A DNA stretch of 64,000 bases from Musa acuminata AAA Group. Lineage: Eukaryota > Streptophyta > Magnoliopsida > Zingiberales > Musaceae. The notes beneath the pieces are model-generated. The model saw only the letters and a list, made by a program, of their open reading frames with translations, did not search any database and was not told the origin of the DNA. The DNA is taken from assembly GCF_036884655.1 (NCBI RefSeq), contig NC_088342.1, positions 15,762,001 to 15,826,000 of the forward strand, read 5' to 3'. Positions 22,848-33,567 of the stretch are shown piece after piece. Both the position numbers and the translations under genes were made by a program. How positions within the stretch are numbered: position 1 is the stretch's first letter; each line of letters opens with the position of its first letter.

Positions 22848-22860
22848 AAAAAGGGGGAGA
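22848..22860 (+). other. H3 polypurine tract
   Basis: AAAAAGGGGGAGA one base before the 3' LTR; identical to that of H1. Confidence 0.88.
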
Positions 22861-22861
22861 T

Positions 22862-24397
22862 TGTTGAATCTCGGATTTTGATGATGAAACTAATTGATTG
22901 TGTTTAGATGTTTAAAAGCATTTTGAGTGATGCAGGTCTACTCGATCAGGATTAGACAGTTGACGCAGGAGGAATTGACATTGCGCCGGAGGAGATCACG
23001 TCAGGATATTGGATGGCAGAAGGCTTCGGACGTCGGGCATCGGGCCAAGGAGAGTGGAATTGCGCTAAGGATATCGGGATTGCGGAGGTCAACGGCCAAT
23101 TGGGCAACAAGCCGCAAGAGAGGACGATGCACTGAAGAATCGGACGAAGCGCCAACCAATGACGTGCCGGGCAACAGAATGTCAATTCGCGTTGTAATAA
23201 TTATCTAGATTAGAGTAGAGTTTTGGCTTATGTGTGCAGGATTAACTACGATAACAATGAAGACATAAAGCGAAACAAAGTGCCAGAGTCAAGCGCGAAG
23301 GATTCGTTGCGAGTTCGATGGAAGTCCGAAGGTTCGTCGGGAATGCTGCCGAAACTAGCCGAGAATGAGTAGGGAGCTTGCCGAAGGGTTTTTCGGAAGT
23401 TCGCAGGAAGGTTCGTTGGAAGTTCGCGGAGCTCGTCGAGAAAGATCGGAGCTTGCCAAAGAAGCTCGTTGGAACTCGCCAAGATCAAATCGTGAAGTCT
23501 AGGAGTTTGTCGGGAGTCCGCAGAATGGTTTCCGAGAGTTTATCGAAAGACCGTTGGAAGCTCGCCGGAAGAAGTCTTGACTTACGGAATTTGTAATACC
23601 TTAGAGAATGTCTTTAAATTCGTAGTTAGCACATTAATTAGGGTTAGGATTAGATGTTAATCCTATAACCCAAGTAGGGGCCAATTGGGCCCGAGTTCGG
23701 ACAGGTTTGGGCTAAGTTTGGAGCCCAACCAGTGAGCTGAAATAGTGTAGGCAGTGGCACTGCCAGATTAGGCGGTGGCACTGCCTAGAACTTGAGAACT
23801 GAGCGATGGCACCGCCAGCCTCGGGAACCCAAGAGAATTCAAAATTTGGAGCCCAAATTTGAATCCTCTTGGGGTATATAAATACCCCTCAATTCTCAGC
23901 TGAGAACACAACATTTGAGAAGCAAGAGATTGAGATAAAAGTCTTAGCAAAGTCTTTAGCAAGTTTTTGTTTTCAATTGCTTGAGTGTTCACCTCCTTCT
24001 TTCTCTTTGAAAATTTGTAAGAGAGTGAACCACTTATAAAAGGTTGTAAGAGGGGTATTTGTCCTTCCCCTTCAAAGTGATTTGCTAGTGGAAGTTGAGA
24101 GCCTCATCGAAGAAGGCTTCGCAAGTGGATGTAGGTCGCATGACCGAACCACTATAAATCGGTTTGCGTTTATCTTATTGTCATTTATATTACTGCAAAC
24201 CATCTTCACTTTGATGCTCTACTTCTTTGTCTCCTTCTTACATATCCCTTCAAGTTAAAACGCAATCAAAATGGTTTCAAACGAAACGTTGCTTTTATCG
24301 TACGAAGTTTCCGAAAGTGTTTAAATCGTCAAAAGTTTATCGTACTTTACCGCTGCACTAATTCACCCCCCCTCTTAGTGCCGCTCCGATCCTAACA
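22862..24397 (+). repeat. H3 3' LTR
   Basis: 1536 bp, TGTTGAATCTCGG to ...GATCCTAACA, with a TATA box (TATATAAATA) at 23875-23884. It has fewer GGCGGT units than the 5' LTR and small indels relative to it, such as the 23300-23480 interval. Confidence 0.95.
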
Positions 24398-24402
24398 ACT
24401 TA

Positions 24403-24560
24403 GACTTACAGACTTATTTAGCTTAGTAAATGGCTTAAAATTTATAGTTAACACATAATTAGGTTGTAATTTGGCCAACTCAATTAAGGGTCAATTGGGC
24501 AAAGTTTGGGCTATGTTGGGCCAAATGCAAGGCCCAAATAGTGACCCAACAAGTGGCACC
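24403..24560 (+). mobile_element. Solo LTR G, part 2 of 3
   Basis: Continues directly from 17602 after removal of H3. It runs to AAGTGGCACC, where LTR E is inserted. The matching uninterrupted block in E itself is at about 25960-26125. Confidence 0.85.
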
Positions 24561-24634
24561 TGTTCAATCTTGCATTTTGATGATGAAACCAATTGATAAG
24601 TGTGTATGATTTGATCTGCATTTTGAGTGATGCA

Positions 24635-25735
24635 GGAAGCTTCAATCAAGGAGAGACAATTGAATTAGGAAGAATCATGTTGGGCTGGAGAAAAATGTCA
24701 AAAGATTGGACGTCACACTGAAGGATTGGTCGATGTATCGGTAGAAGGCTTCGGGCCATGGTTTCGAGTATCGGGCCAAGAAGAGCGGATATTGCACCAA
24801 GGATCTCAGAGTTAAGGAGGTCAACTAGCTGATTGGGCAATAGACCATAAGAAAGGACGATGCGTCGAAGAATCAGACGAAGCATCGATGACCCAATGAC
24901 CTGCCGGACAACATGATTCAAAGCTTTGTAATAATTGTCTAGATCGAAGTTGGTTTTATGTGTGCAGAATTAACTATGATAGCAAGACATAAAGCAAAAT
25001 GACGTAGGAAGCTTCGATTAAGGAGAGACAATTGAACTAGGAAAAATCATGTTAGGCTAGAGAAAAATATCAAAAGATTGGACGTCACACCGAAGGATCG
25101 GTCGACATATCGGCAGAAGGCTTCGGGCCATGGTTTCTAGCATCGGGCCAAGAAGAGCGAATATTGTGCTAAGGATATCGGAGTTGCGGAGGTCAACTGG
25201 CCAATTGGGCAATAGGCTGTAAGAAAAGACGATACGCTGAAGAATCAAACGAAGCGTCGATGACCCAATGATATGCCGGACAACATGATTCAAAGCTTTA
25301 TAATAATTGTCTAGATCAAAGTTGGTTTTATGTGTACAGGATTAACTACAATAGCAAGGGATAAAGCAAAATGATGTAGGAAGCTTCGATCAAGGAGAGA
25401 CAATTGAAGCAAGAAGAATTATGTTGGGCTAGAGAAAAATGTCAAAAGATTGGACGTCACACCAAAGGATCGGTCGACGTATCGGCAGAAGGTTTTGGGC
25501 ATCGAGCCAAGAAGAGTGGATATTGTGCCAAGGATATCGAAGTTGCGGAGGTCAACTGGCTGATTGGGCAATAGGCCATAAGAAAGGATGATGCACCGAA
25601 GAATCAGACGAAGCTTCAATGACCTAATGACATGCCAGACAACATGATTCAAAGCTTTGTAATAGCTGTCTAGATTGAAGTTGGTTTTATGTGTGTAGGA
25701 TTAACTATGATAGCAAGGCATAAAGCAAAATGAAG
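24635..25735. repeat. Three tandem copies of a 372 bp LTR unit
   Basis: GGAAGCTTC recurs at 24635, 25007 and 25379, exactly 372 bases apart. Each unit continues with GGAGAGACAATTGA, AAAGATTGGACGTCACAC, a GGTCGACGTATCGGCAGAAGG-like piece and CAAAGCTTTGTAATAATTG. The third has a short deletion near 25500. LTR G has one copy of this unit (about 17008-17370). Confidence 0.9.
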
Positions 25736-26160
25736 TCCTAGAGTCAAGAACGTGATTTCGTTAGGAGTTCGAGAGTTCGTCAGAAGTCCAGATGTTTATC
25801 GGAAGTTCTATCAAAATTGACCAAGAAGTCTAGGAGCTTGCCAAATAAGCTTGTCTGAACTCGCCAAGAAGATCGTCATGAAGTCCAGGAGCTTGCTGGG
25901 AGTCCGCAAGAACATTGCCGAGAGATTGTCGGAAGATCGTTGGAAGCTCGCCAGAAGAAACTAGACTTACAGACTTGTTTAGCTTAGTAAATGTCTTAGA
26001 AATCATATTTAGTACATAATTAGGATTGAAATTGGACCAATCTAATTAGGGGCTAGTTAGGCCTATGTATGAATTGTGTTGGGCCCAATGAAAAGGCCCA
26101 AACAATAACCCAAGAGGTGGCACCATCGTGGCATAGTCTCTGAGACTATGTCAGGTGGTG

Positions 26161-26165
26161 GTACC
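26161..26165. repeat. Target-site duplication of solo LTR D (GTACC)
   Basis: GTACC at 26161-26165 and at 30608-30612. Joining across it restores the GGTGGTGGTACCACCCAGAC sequence of LTR E. Confidence 0.93.
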
Positions 26166-26864
26166 TGTCACGCCCCTCAAATATCTATGATATTAAAATT
26201 TTCATCACAAATCCATCCAGGATCCAAACACACATTTGAGGACATTGAAAAACATTCTATCAAATTCACATCTTTAAAACCTGTGCAGTTTATAATCATA
26301 TATCACATCACTCGATAATTCACATTTATGGCAACCCAAGCCAACTTAACAAACATGAACAACATTTATAAATCCACAAGCTAAGTAATTTATACAATCA
26401 GAACTCCAACCATTTACTACAAGTTCATATCATCGTAAACTAGACTAGACATTTCGAAACTCCAAATAAGAGAGATCGCCTAACACTTTTACAAGGTATA
26501 TCTATTTCGATTCATCGACAACATTTCATTACATACAAAATATACTTATACAACAATAACATAATAACCAATAAGACTTGCCCATAATTCTAAATAGCTC
26601 TCCACTGCCTCAGCCCAATTCAAACATCTCAAAGAGTGACAAGCTGACCTGAAAGATTTTATATAACAACGGAGTGAGCTAAAAACAGCTCAGCAAGTGA
26701 TAAAGCATATTCAGAATAGAAGGAACGGTTTCAAACAAGTAAGGTATCATAATACAAGACAGAATACAAGAATTTTCAAGGTAACATATCATTAGATACA
26801 AATCATATGTGTCATTTCAATCGAAAAATATTTGGTTCCAAAACAAATGAAGCATAGAGTAATT

Positions 26865-27312
26865 GGAGCATATCAATAGCGTACGAGATGTTCCGATGCA
26901 TATCAATGGCAAATAGAACATTTCAGAACATATCAGTTTATAGCAAATGTAGCACAGATTAATTGGAGCATACCAATAGCATATGAAATGTTCCGGAGCA
27001 TATCAATGACAAATGAAACATTAGGAGCATAACAATAGAAAATGAAACATTTCGGAGCATATCAAAGGCATATGAAATGTTTCAGAGGATATCAATGACA
27101 AATGAAACATTTCGGAATATATCAATGGTATGTGAAGCATTTTGAAGTATATCAATAGCATAGGAAACATTTTGGAGCATATCAATAACGAATGAAACAT
27201 TTCAGAGCTTATCAATGGCGTATGAAATGTTTCGAAGTATATCAATGACAAAAGGGACATTTCGGAACATATCAATGGCATATAGACCATTTCGGAGCAT
27301 ATCAATAACAAA
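26865..27312. repeat. About 30 bp minisatellite in LTR D
   Basis: Units of the type GGAGCATATCAATGGCAAATGAAACATTTC repeat about fifteen times with variation. Equivalent, shorter arrays lie in the B LTRs at 31431-31690, 49825-50095 and 55898-56160. Because the period is a multiple of three, open frames with an ICSEMFH-like repeat appear on the minus strand; they are by-products. Confidence 0.85.
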
Positions 27313-29079
27313 TACGAAACAGAAGCTCAAACATCGAATTTGACGTTGCATTCATATCATTCATATCCAAAGCACGTATAGAAACACATAACCAAAGCTT
27401 TAGATACCATATCAAACATACAGAAGGTGAAGTGGGACCATAACATAATATGGTACATCAATTTCTGAATGACCACCAAACATAAGTCTCCCACGTCTGG
27501 GAGGTCTCCCACGTTTGGGAGCTCCATCCACCCACGTTTGAGTGAAGTCATAAGGGCCGGCAGAGCATCTCAGGCTCTATGCATAACTCCCTTCACCATT
27601 TCTGGCAAAGGTTCACAATATCCCACAAACACCAGAGTACAAAGAATAGTATGAACAATAAATAGCACATATCGGAAGCACACGCGGAACAACAAAACGT
27701 ACATGTGCCTTTACGAGTCAATGCGAAGTAAGCAATAATCTTTCACAATTGTATTCAGATTTAAAAGGAAATGAAAGCAAGAGCATTCAAGGATTCCAAG
27801 CAATCACATATAACTCAATTCAAATAAGAAGGTTAGATGAATTCAATGTCCAAAGGAATGAAACTGGAATAGGCACATATCGAATGCAAATGCGGAACGA
27901 TGTGATATACATATGCCTATATGAGTCAATACGATATAGCATAAACATTACACAATAGTTTTCAAGAATGCAAATAATTTTAAGTACGAGAGCATACAAG
28001 AATTCAAAGCAGTAATATAAAGCTCAATTGAATAAGAAAGCTAAAGGATATCAATTTCCAAAGGACTGAAACCAAAATATACGAAATCGACCAAAGCTCG
28101 ATTTCTAGCAGAATTCAAGAGGCACATTGAACAAATGATTCAAACTATCAATCGTGCTCCAATTTACACAAGAATGCTATTGTGGAAATATATTTCAATC
28201 TATTTTCAGATAAATTAAGTCTTGTATGAATCGAAGTTTCCAACAAAGAGTTACAATAGATTTAGTAACCCAAGATCAAAGAACAAATCTCAATTTTACA
28301 GAATTCACAATGTCGGTTTCAACAGAAAACTGGGTAGGCATTTGGACTCTAAATCTATCAATCCAGGTATCAAAGAAAGATCTACGAGTCTAGTTTCCAA
28401 TGAAATAAGCTTTGAACAAATCGAAGTTTCCAACATCGACTTATAGGCAGATCAGTATCAAAAGGTCATAAATTACGATCCCTATTTTGCAGAATCTGTA
28501 GGCTCATTTGAAACAGAAGTTTGGGCAGACAAACTTACTCTGAATTCTTAAAATAAGCTATCAAAAGAAAGGTTTATGAGCCTATATTCTGATCAAATAA
28601 GTTTTATCCAAATCAGAGGTCAATACGTGAAGTTATAACTATACAAAGGTAGAAAGGTCAGAATCTCAAGAGTTGCACAGATTCGAATCGTTACGTCTAA
28701 ACAGGAGATATATCAAATACAAGGCTAGAACAATTCAATGTTCCTCATATTCAAAGCAAATGTAGAAATAAAATTGCAGTAAGGAAAGATCAGGACACTT
28801 GCAATAGGAAAGATTAGAACAATAACAGGAGAAACGATCAGGAAACTTGCAATAGAAAGGATCAAAATATTTGCAATAGAAAGGATCGAAACACTTGCAA
28901 TAGGAAGGATCAGAACACTTGCAATAAGAAAAATTAGAGCAATTATAGGAGAAACGATCGGGAAACATGCCTTTCAAAGATTTTGATCCGAAGATCCAAA
29001 GAAGGTGTCAGCCCAAATCCTTCTACTTTTCCTCCACAACTGCAGCTCATGCAGAACATAGAGGCATAGTCACCTGCTC

Positions 29080-30480
29080 TCTCTTACTCTCATTCCTTCG
29101 TTTTCTTTTTCAAACACAGTTATCACAACCACCGCCGCTGCTGCTGCCACAGTCGCTACCCCTTCCACCGCACTGCCTTCTTCCTCCCCTTCTTTCGCAA
29201 ACATAGCTGCTGCATACGCAGTCTCTGCCGCTGCGACCGCAATCCCATCCGCAGCCCCTTTTTCCCCTTTTCCTTTCCTTTCTTTCCCAGCTGCAACTGC
29301 CGTAGTCGCAGTCATAGCCATGGCCGCAGCCACCACAACCGCAGCCTCTTCTTCTTCCCCTGCTCTATTTCCTCTCCTTCTCTTCCAACTGCAGCTGCCA
29401 CTCCTTCTCCTCTTCCTCTCTTCTTCTATTTTCCTTTCTCTTCTTCTTCCTTTCCTTCTCTTCTTTCCCAGCTGCACTGCTGCAGTCGTAGCCTCAGCCA
29501 TGGCCACAGCCTCTTCTTCCTCTCCTGCTCATCTTCCTCTCCTTCTTCTCTTCCAACTGCAGCTGCCATCGCCGCAGCCACAGCCCCTTCTTCCCCTTCT
29601 CTTCTTCCTCTCCTTCCCTTCTTCCTTTCTCTTCTTCTTCCTTTCCTTCTCTTCTTCCCCTTCTCTTCTTCCTCTCCTTCCCTTCTTCCTTCCTCTTCAT
29701 CTTTCCCTGCCACAGCTGCCACAGCCGCAGCCGCAGCTGCAACTGCCACAGCCGCAGCCGCAGCTGCAGCTACTTCTTTCCCTTCTCCTCTTCCTTCTCC
29801 TTCCTTTCTTCTTCTTCTCTTCTTCTCCTTCCTCCCCTTCTTCTCCCCGATGAACAGCATCTCCTTTCCTCTGTTTCCTCCTGCAGGAAACAGAGGTGCC
29901 GCCTCTTCACCCGCTTCTACTTCTTCTCTTCTTCCTCACCATCTCTTCCTTTCCTTCTCTTCCAGCTGCAGCTTCCACCGCCACAACCGCAACTCCTCCT
30001 TTCCCTTCTCTTCTTCTTTCTCCTCTTCTTCTTCCCTCCTCCTCCCCGGCGTCACACACACCCTCTCCTCTATGTCCTCTATAGGAAACAGAGGTATCAC
30101 AACCTCTTCTCATGCTTCCTCTTCCTCTTCTCTTCCTCTTCTTCTTCTTCTCCTCTTCGAACGCCCCACACCTCTCCTCTGTTTCCACCTGCAGGAAACA
30201 GAAGTGCTGCAGCCCTAGCTGCTGCCACCTCTCGCTCCTCTCCCTCTTCCCTCTCTTTTCCCTCTTCTTCTCCTTCTCTTCTTCTCCTCTTCCCTTTTCC
30301 TCCCCAACGCCACACACCACCTCGCTGCAGCCTTGTCGCAGCTATCCTCCTCTCTTCTTCTTCTTCTTCTTCTTCTCTTCTCCCTCTTCTTCCTCTCTTC
30401 TTCTCCCCACGCCACACCGCTCCTCTCTCTGTTTCGAAACAGAGAGCATGGGAGGCGGTGGGATAAAACCGAAATTTTTT
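29080..30480. repeat. Pyrimidine tract with four hairpins in LTR D
   Basis: A strongly strand-asymmetric CTT/CCT-rich stretch with GCCGCAGCC-type pieces. It gives long low-complexity Ser/Pro/Leu (plus) and Glu/Arg/Lys (minus) frames, which I do not regard as genes. Four inverted repeats with the arms CTCTGTTTC/GAAACAGAG are embedded at 29868-29896, about 30068-30093, about 30178-30203 and 30425-30446. The B LTRs have only a short version of this tract (about 33225-33275). Confidence 0.8.
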
Positions 30481-30612
30481 GTTTTCTTTATTTTTTTCTA
30501 TTTGCAACTTAACAGTTTAGTCCTTAAAATTTCTATATTTACATATAGGTCCTCCAATTTACATATAAATCCTTATTAATAAATTTTCAAAAGTGAGGGA
30601 TATTACAGTACC

Positions 30613-30725
30613 ACCCAGACAAAGTCTCCGAGAGGTTGTCAGGTGGTGGTACCACCAGACTGGGTGGTGGTACTGTCAGATTGGGCGATGGTACCGCCTA
30701 GTGGTAAGGTAACAAGTGGTGGTAC
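30613..30725 (+). mobile_element. Solo LTR E, part 2 of 3
   Basis: 113 bp of E's GGTGGTACC-rich region lies between the two Tekay insertions. Its left edge is the GTACC duplication of D and its right edge is the GGTAC duplication of B. Confidence 0.8.
30721..30725. repeat. Target-site duplication of array B (GGTAC)
   Basis: GGTAC at 30721-30725 precedes the first LTR. AGTAC at 58037-58041 follows the third, one mismatch in five. No comparable duplication flanks the middle LTR. Confidence 0.75.
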
Positions 30726-33567
30726 TGTCACGCCCCTCAAAATATCCATGATATTAAAAATTTCATCACAAACCAATCGAGGATCCAAACTAACATTTGA
30801 GGTCACTAAGAAAACATTCATATCAAAATTTTACCTCTATAATATACAAATTTATAAACCTTGTGCAGTTCATAAACATACAACACATCGCTCGATGATT
30901 CATAAAATCTGAACCCAACTCACCAAAATAATAACCACAACATAAATTCATAAGTGTGGGAGTCTGTACAATCACAAAACCAACGTTTACCATAAGTTCA
31001 TATCGTTACACGAATTAAACTTAACATTCCAGAATCTTAAACATGAGAGGTCCTTTAAACTTATATAAAATCCATAAGTTTAGATTCATCGTCAACATTT
31101 CATTAGATGCAGAGTATGCTTATACAACAAAAACATATATACTAATAAAGATCTGCCCAAAATCTTTTAGCTTTCCACTGCCTCAGCTCAATCTTAACAT
31201 TTAAGCAAGCGACAAGCTATCTTGAAAAATTTATACAATAATAGGGTGAGCATATAAAGCTCAGCAAGTGACTAACATATCCATGTCAAAAGAGGACAAT
31301 TTCCAAAGAGATAAAGTTTCAAAATACAAGGCAGAATATAAGAATTCATAGACGTAATATCATTAGGTGCAGAATCACAAATGTCATTTCAATCAAACAT
31401 ATTTGGATCATAACAGATGGGGCGTAGAGTAATTGGAGCATATCAGCAACGAATGAAATGTTTTGGAGCATATCAATAACAAATGAAACATTTCGGAGCT
31501 TATCAATGGCGTATGAAATGTTCCGGAGCATATCAACGGCGTATGGAACATTTCGAAGCATATCAACAATGAATGAAACATTTCGGAACATATAAATAAC
31601 AAATGAAATGTTTTGGAGCTTATCAGTGGCGTATGAAATGTTCCAGAGCATATCAATGGCATATGAAATATTTCGGAGCATATCAATAACAAATACCAAA
31701 CAGAAGCTCAAACGTTGTATTTGACGTTGCATTCATATCATTCTTATCCAAAGCATATACAGAAACACATAACCAAAGCTTTGGATATCATATCAAACAT
31801 AGAGAAGGTGTAGTGGGACCATAGACAGAATGTGATTCATCTATTTCTGAATGACCACCAGACAGAAGTCTCCCACGTCTGGGAGCTCCATCCACCCACG
31901 TCTAGGTGAAGTCAGAGGGGGTCGGCAGAGCATCGTAGGCTCTATGCATAACTCCCTTTACAATTTCTGGCAAAGGTTCACATTATCCCACAACACCAAA
32001 GTACAAAAGGGCAGTATGAACAATAAATAGCATATATCAGAAGCACACGTGAAACAACAAAACGTACATGTGCTTTTACGAGTCAATACGATGCAAGCAA
32101 CAATCTCTCACAAATGTATTCAGATTTGGAATGAAATGAAAGCAAGAGTATATACGGATTCCAAGCAATCATATATAGCTCAATTCAAATAAGAAAGTTA
32201 GATGAATTCAATATCCAAAGGAATGAAACTAGAATAGGCACATATCGAAAGCAAATGCGGAACAATAGGATATACATGTGCCTATATAAGTTAATGCGAT
32301 ATAGCATAAACGTTACACAAAATGTTTCAAGAATGTAAATAATTTATAGAAAGAGCAAACTAGAATTCAACCACTAACATAAGCCTCAATTGAGTGAAGG
32401 GGACTGAATGAAATCTATTTCCAAACGAATGAAATAGAATACGCGAAATCGACCAAAGCTCGATTTCTGACAGAATTCAAGAGGCACATTGAACAAATAC
32501 TTTAGATTTTCAATTATGCTCCAATACCCTTAAGAAAGCTACAGTTGAAAGATATATCAATCTATATTATGATGAAATAAGTTTCATACGAATCAAGGTT
32601 TCCAACAAGGAGTTACCATTGATTTAGCGACCAAAGGTCAAAAACTAAATCACTGTTTTGCAGAATCCATAGTGCGGAATCAACAGATAGCAGAATAGGC
32701 ATTTGAATTCCAAAATTTTCAATCTATATATCAAAAGAAATGTTTACAAGGCTAGTTTCAAATGAAATTAGTTTGGTATAAATCAGAATTTCGAACAGGG
32801 ACTTATAGGTATTTTAGTATCAAAAGGTCAGAAATTTTGATCCCTATTTTGCAGCATCCATAGGCTCATTTGAAACAGACGTTTGGGTAAGTATTCGGTG
32901 TCCAAAATTTTCAAAATCAGTGTCAAAAGAAAGGTATAAGAGTCTACTTTCAAATGAATAAGGTTCTGCTTAAATCCAAGTTTAGTGCTAAAAAGTATGG
33001 CTAAAAAAATATAAAGGGGTCAGTTTACCAAAAAATTTTAGATCCATGATTTTTGTATCTAAAAAGAGAAATATCAGGTTCTAGGCTAAAATCTTTCGAA
33101 TAATTCAGAATAAATATGAGATCAAAGACTAATAATTCTGTAGGATGGGATTAGAACACTTGCCTTTGAGAATTATGACCCTAAATGAGAAGATTTGAGT
33201 AAAAACCTCAAAGCCCCAAATTTTTTCTTCTTCTTCTTCCCCTTTTTTTTCTCTTCTTCTTTCTTTCTTTCTCTGTTCTTCCACGCAGCTGCCTTCTCTG
33301 GTTCCTTAAGAACGAAGGCAGAGAGGCTTAAATGGTGGGATTTGTAATTTTATATATTTTACAGTTTAGTCCTTGTATTATTATATTTATGATTAGGTCC
33401 TCAGGGTTTACATATAGGTCCTCAGATTTTTTTTTTTTGGAACAAATCCCCCAAATCTTATGAATAAGTTCTCAGATTCATACTTTGGCTCTTTTATCAA
33501 AATTACAATAGATACTTACATTACAACTAGAAACTTATACGAAAATTCAGAAATGAGGGATGTTACA
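30726..33567 (-). repeat. Array B LTR 1 (leftmost)
   Basis: 2842 bp, TGTCACGCCCC to ...GGGATGTTACA. It contains the 30 bp minisatellite (31431-31690), a CCCACGTCTGGGAG block near 31870 and a short CTT tract near 33225-33275. It has no coding content. Confidence 0.93.
31431..31690. repeat. 30 bp minisatellite, LTR 1
   Basis: About nine GGAGC(A/T)TATCAA...GAAAC/TGTTTC units, shorter than the array in LTR D. Apparent repeat proteins on the minus strand derive from it. Confidence 0.85.

Larger units (their letters stand above)
17603..24397 (+). mobile_element. Non-autonomous gag-only Sirevirus H3
   Basis: A 6,795 bp element with two LTRs (17603-19156, 22862-24397), a primer site, a polypurine tract and perfect ACTTA duplications. 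The 3.7 kb internal region encodes gag only; no protease, integrase, RT or RNase H motif is visible on either strand. Its LTRs share the GGCCTATAAATACCCCTC promoter block, the GGCGGT arrays and the GCACTAATTCACC tail with H1, so H1-type elements are the natural source of pol proteins in trans. Its neat ends suggest it moved in this reduced form. Confidence 0.93.
24561..26165 (+). mobile_element. Solo LTR E, part 1 of 3 (inserted in LTR G)
   Basis: A second LTR of the G family, beginning TGTTCAATCTTGC. It continues at 30613-30725 and 58042-58703 and ends ...GTTCCTGACA. It is about 2.4 kb long because of two extra copies of a 372 bp unit. The expected duplication GCACC (24556-24560) corresponds to ATATC at 58704-58708. 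The three differences are all transitions, so this is either a decayed duplication or no match. No internal region is present. Confidence 0.8.
26166..30607 (-). mobile_element. Tekay-type gypsy solo LTR D (4.4 kb)
   Basis: It begins TGTCACGCCCCTCAAATATC and ends GAGGGATATTACA, matching both ends of the B LTRs at 30726-33567. No internal region, primer site or polypurine tract is present, and perfect GTACC duplications flank it, so it is a solo LTR. It is about 1.6 kb longer than the B LTRs, mainly because of an expanded pyrimidine tract (29080-30480) and more units of a 30 bp minisatellite (about 26865-27312). Orientation is minus, as for B. Confidence 0.9.

Noticed and set aside
27021..27311. 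Repeat protein of ICSEMFH-like units on the minus strand (also near 31408, 49803 and 55814)
   Set aside because: It is a translation of the 30 bp minisatellite. The period is divisible by three, which keeps frames open without selection.
29070..30580. Long open frames on both strands encoding Ser/Pro/Leu-rich or Glu/Arg/Lys-rich proteins
   Set aside because: They follow the CTT/CCT repeat composition of solo LTR D, occur on both strands at once, and have no domain, start context or homologue in the window.
26166..30607. D as a complete element with an internal gene region
   Set aside because: There is no primer site, polypurine tract or pol motif, and both ends match the two ends of a single B-type LTR, so it is a solo LTR.
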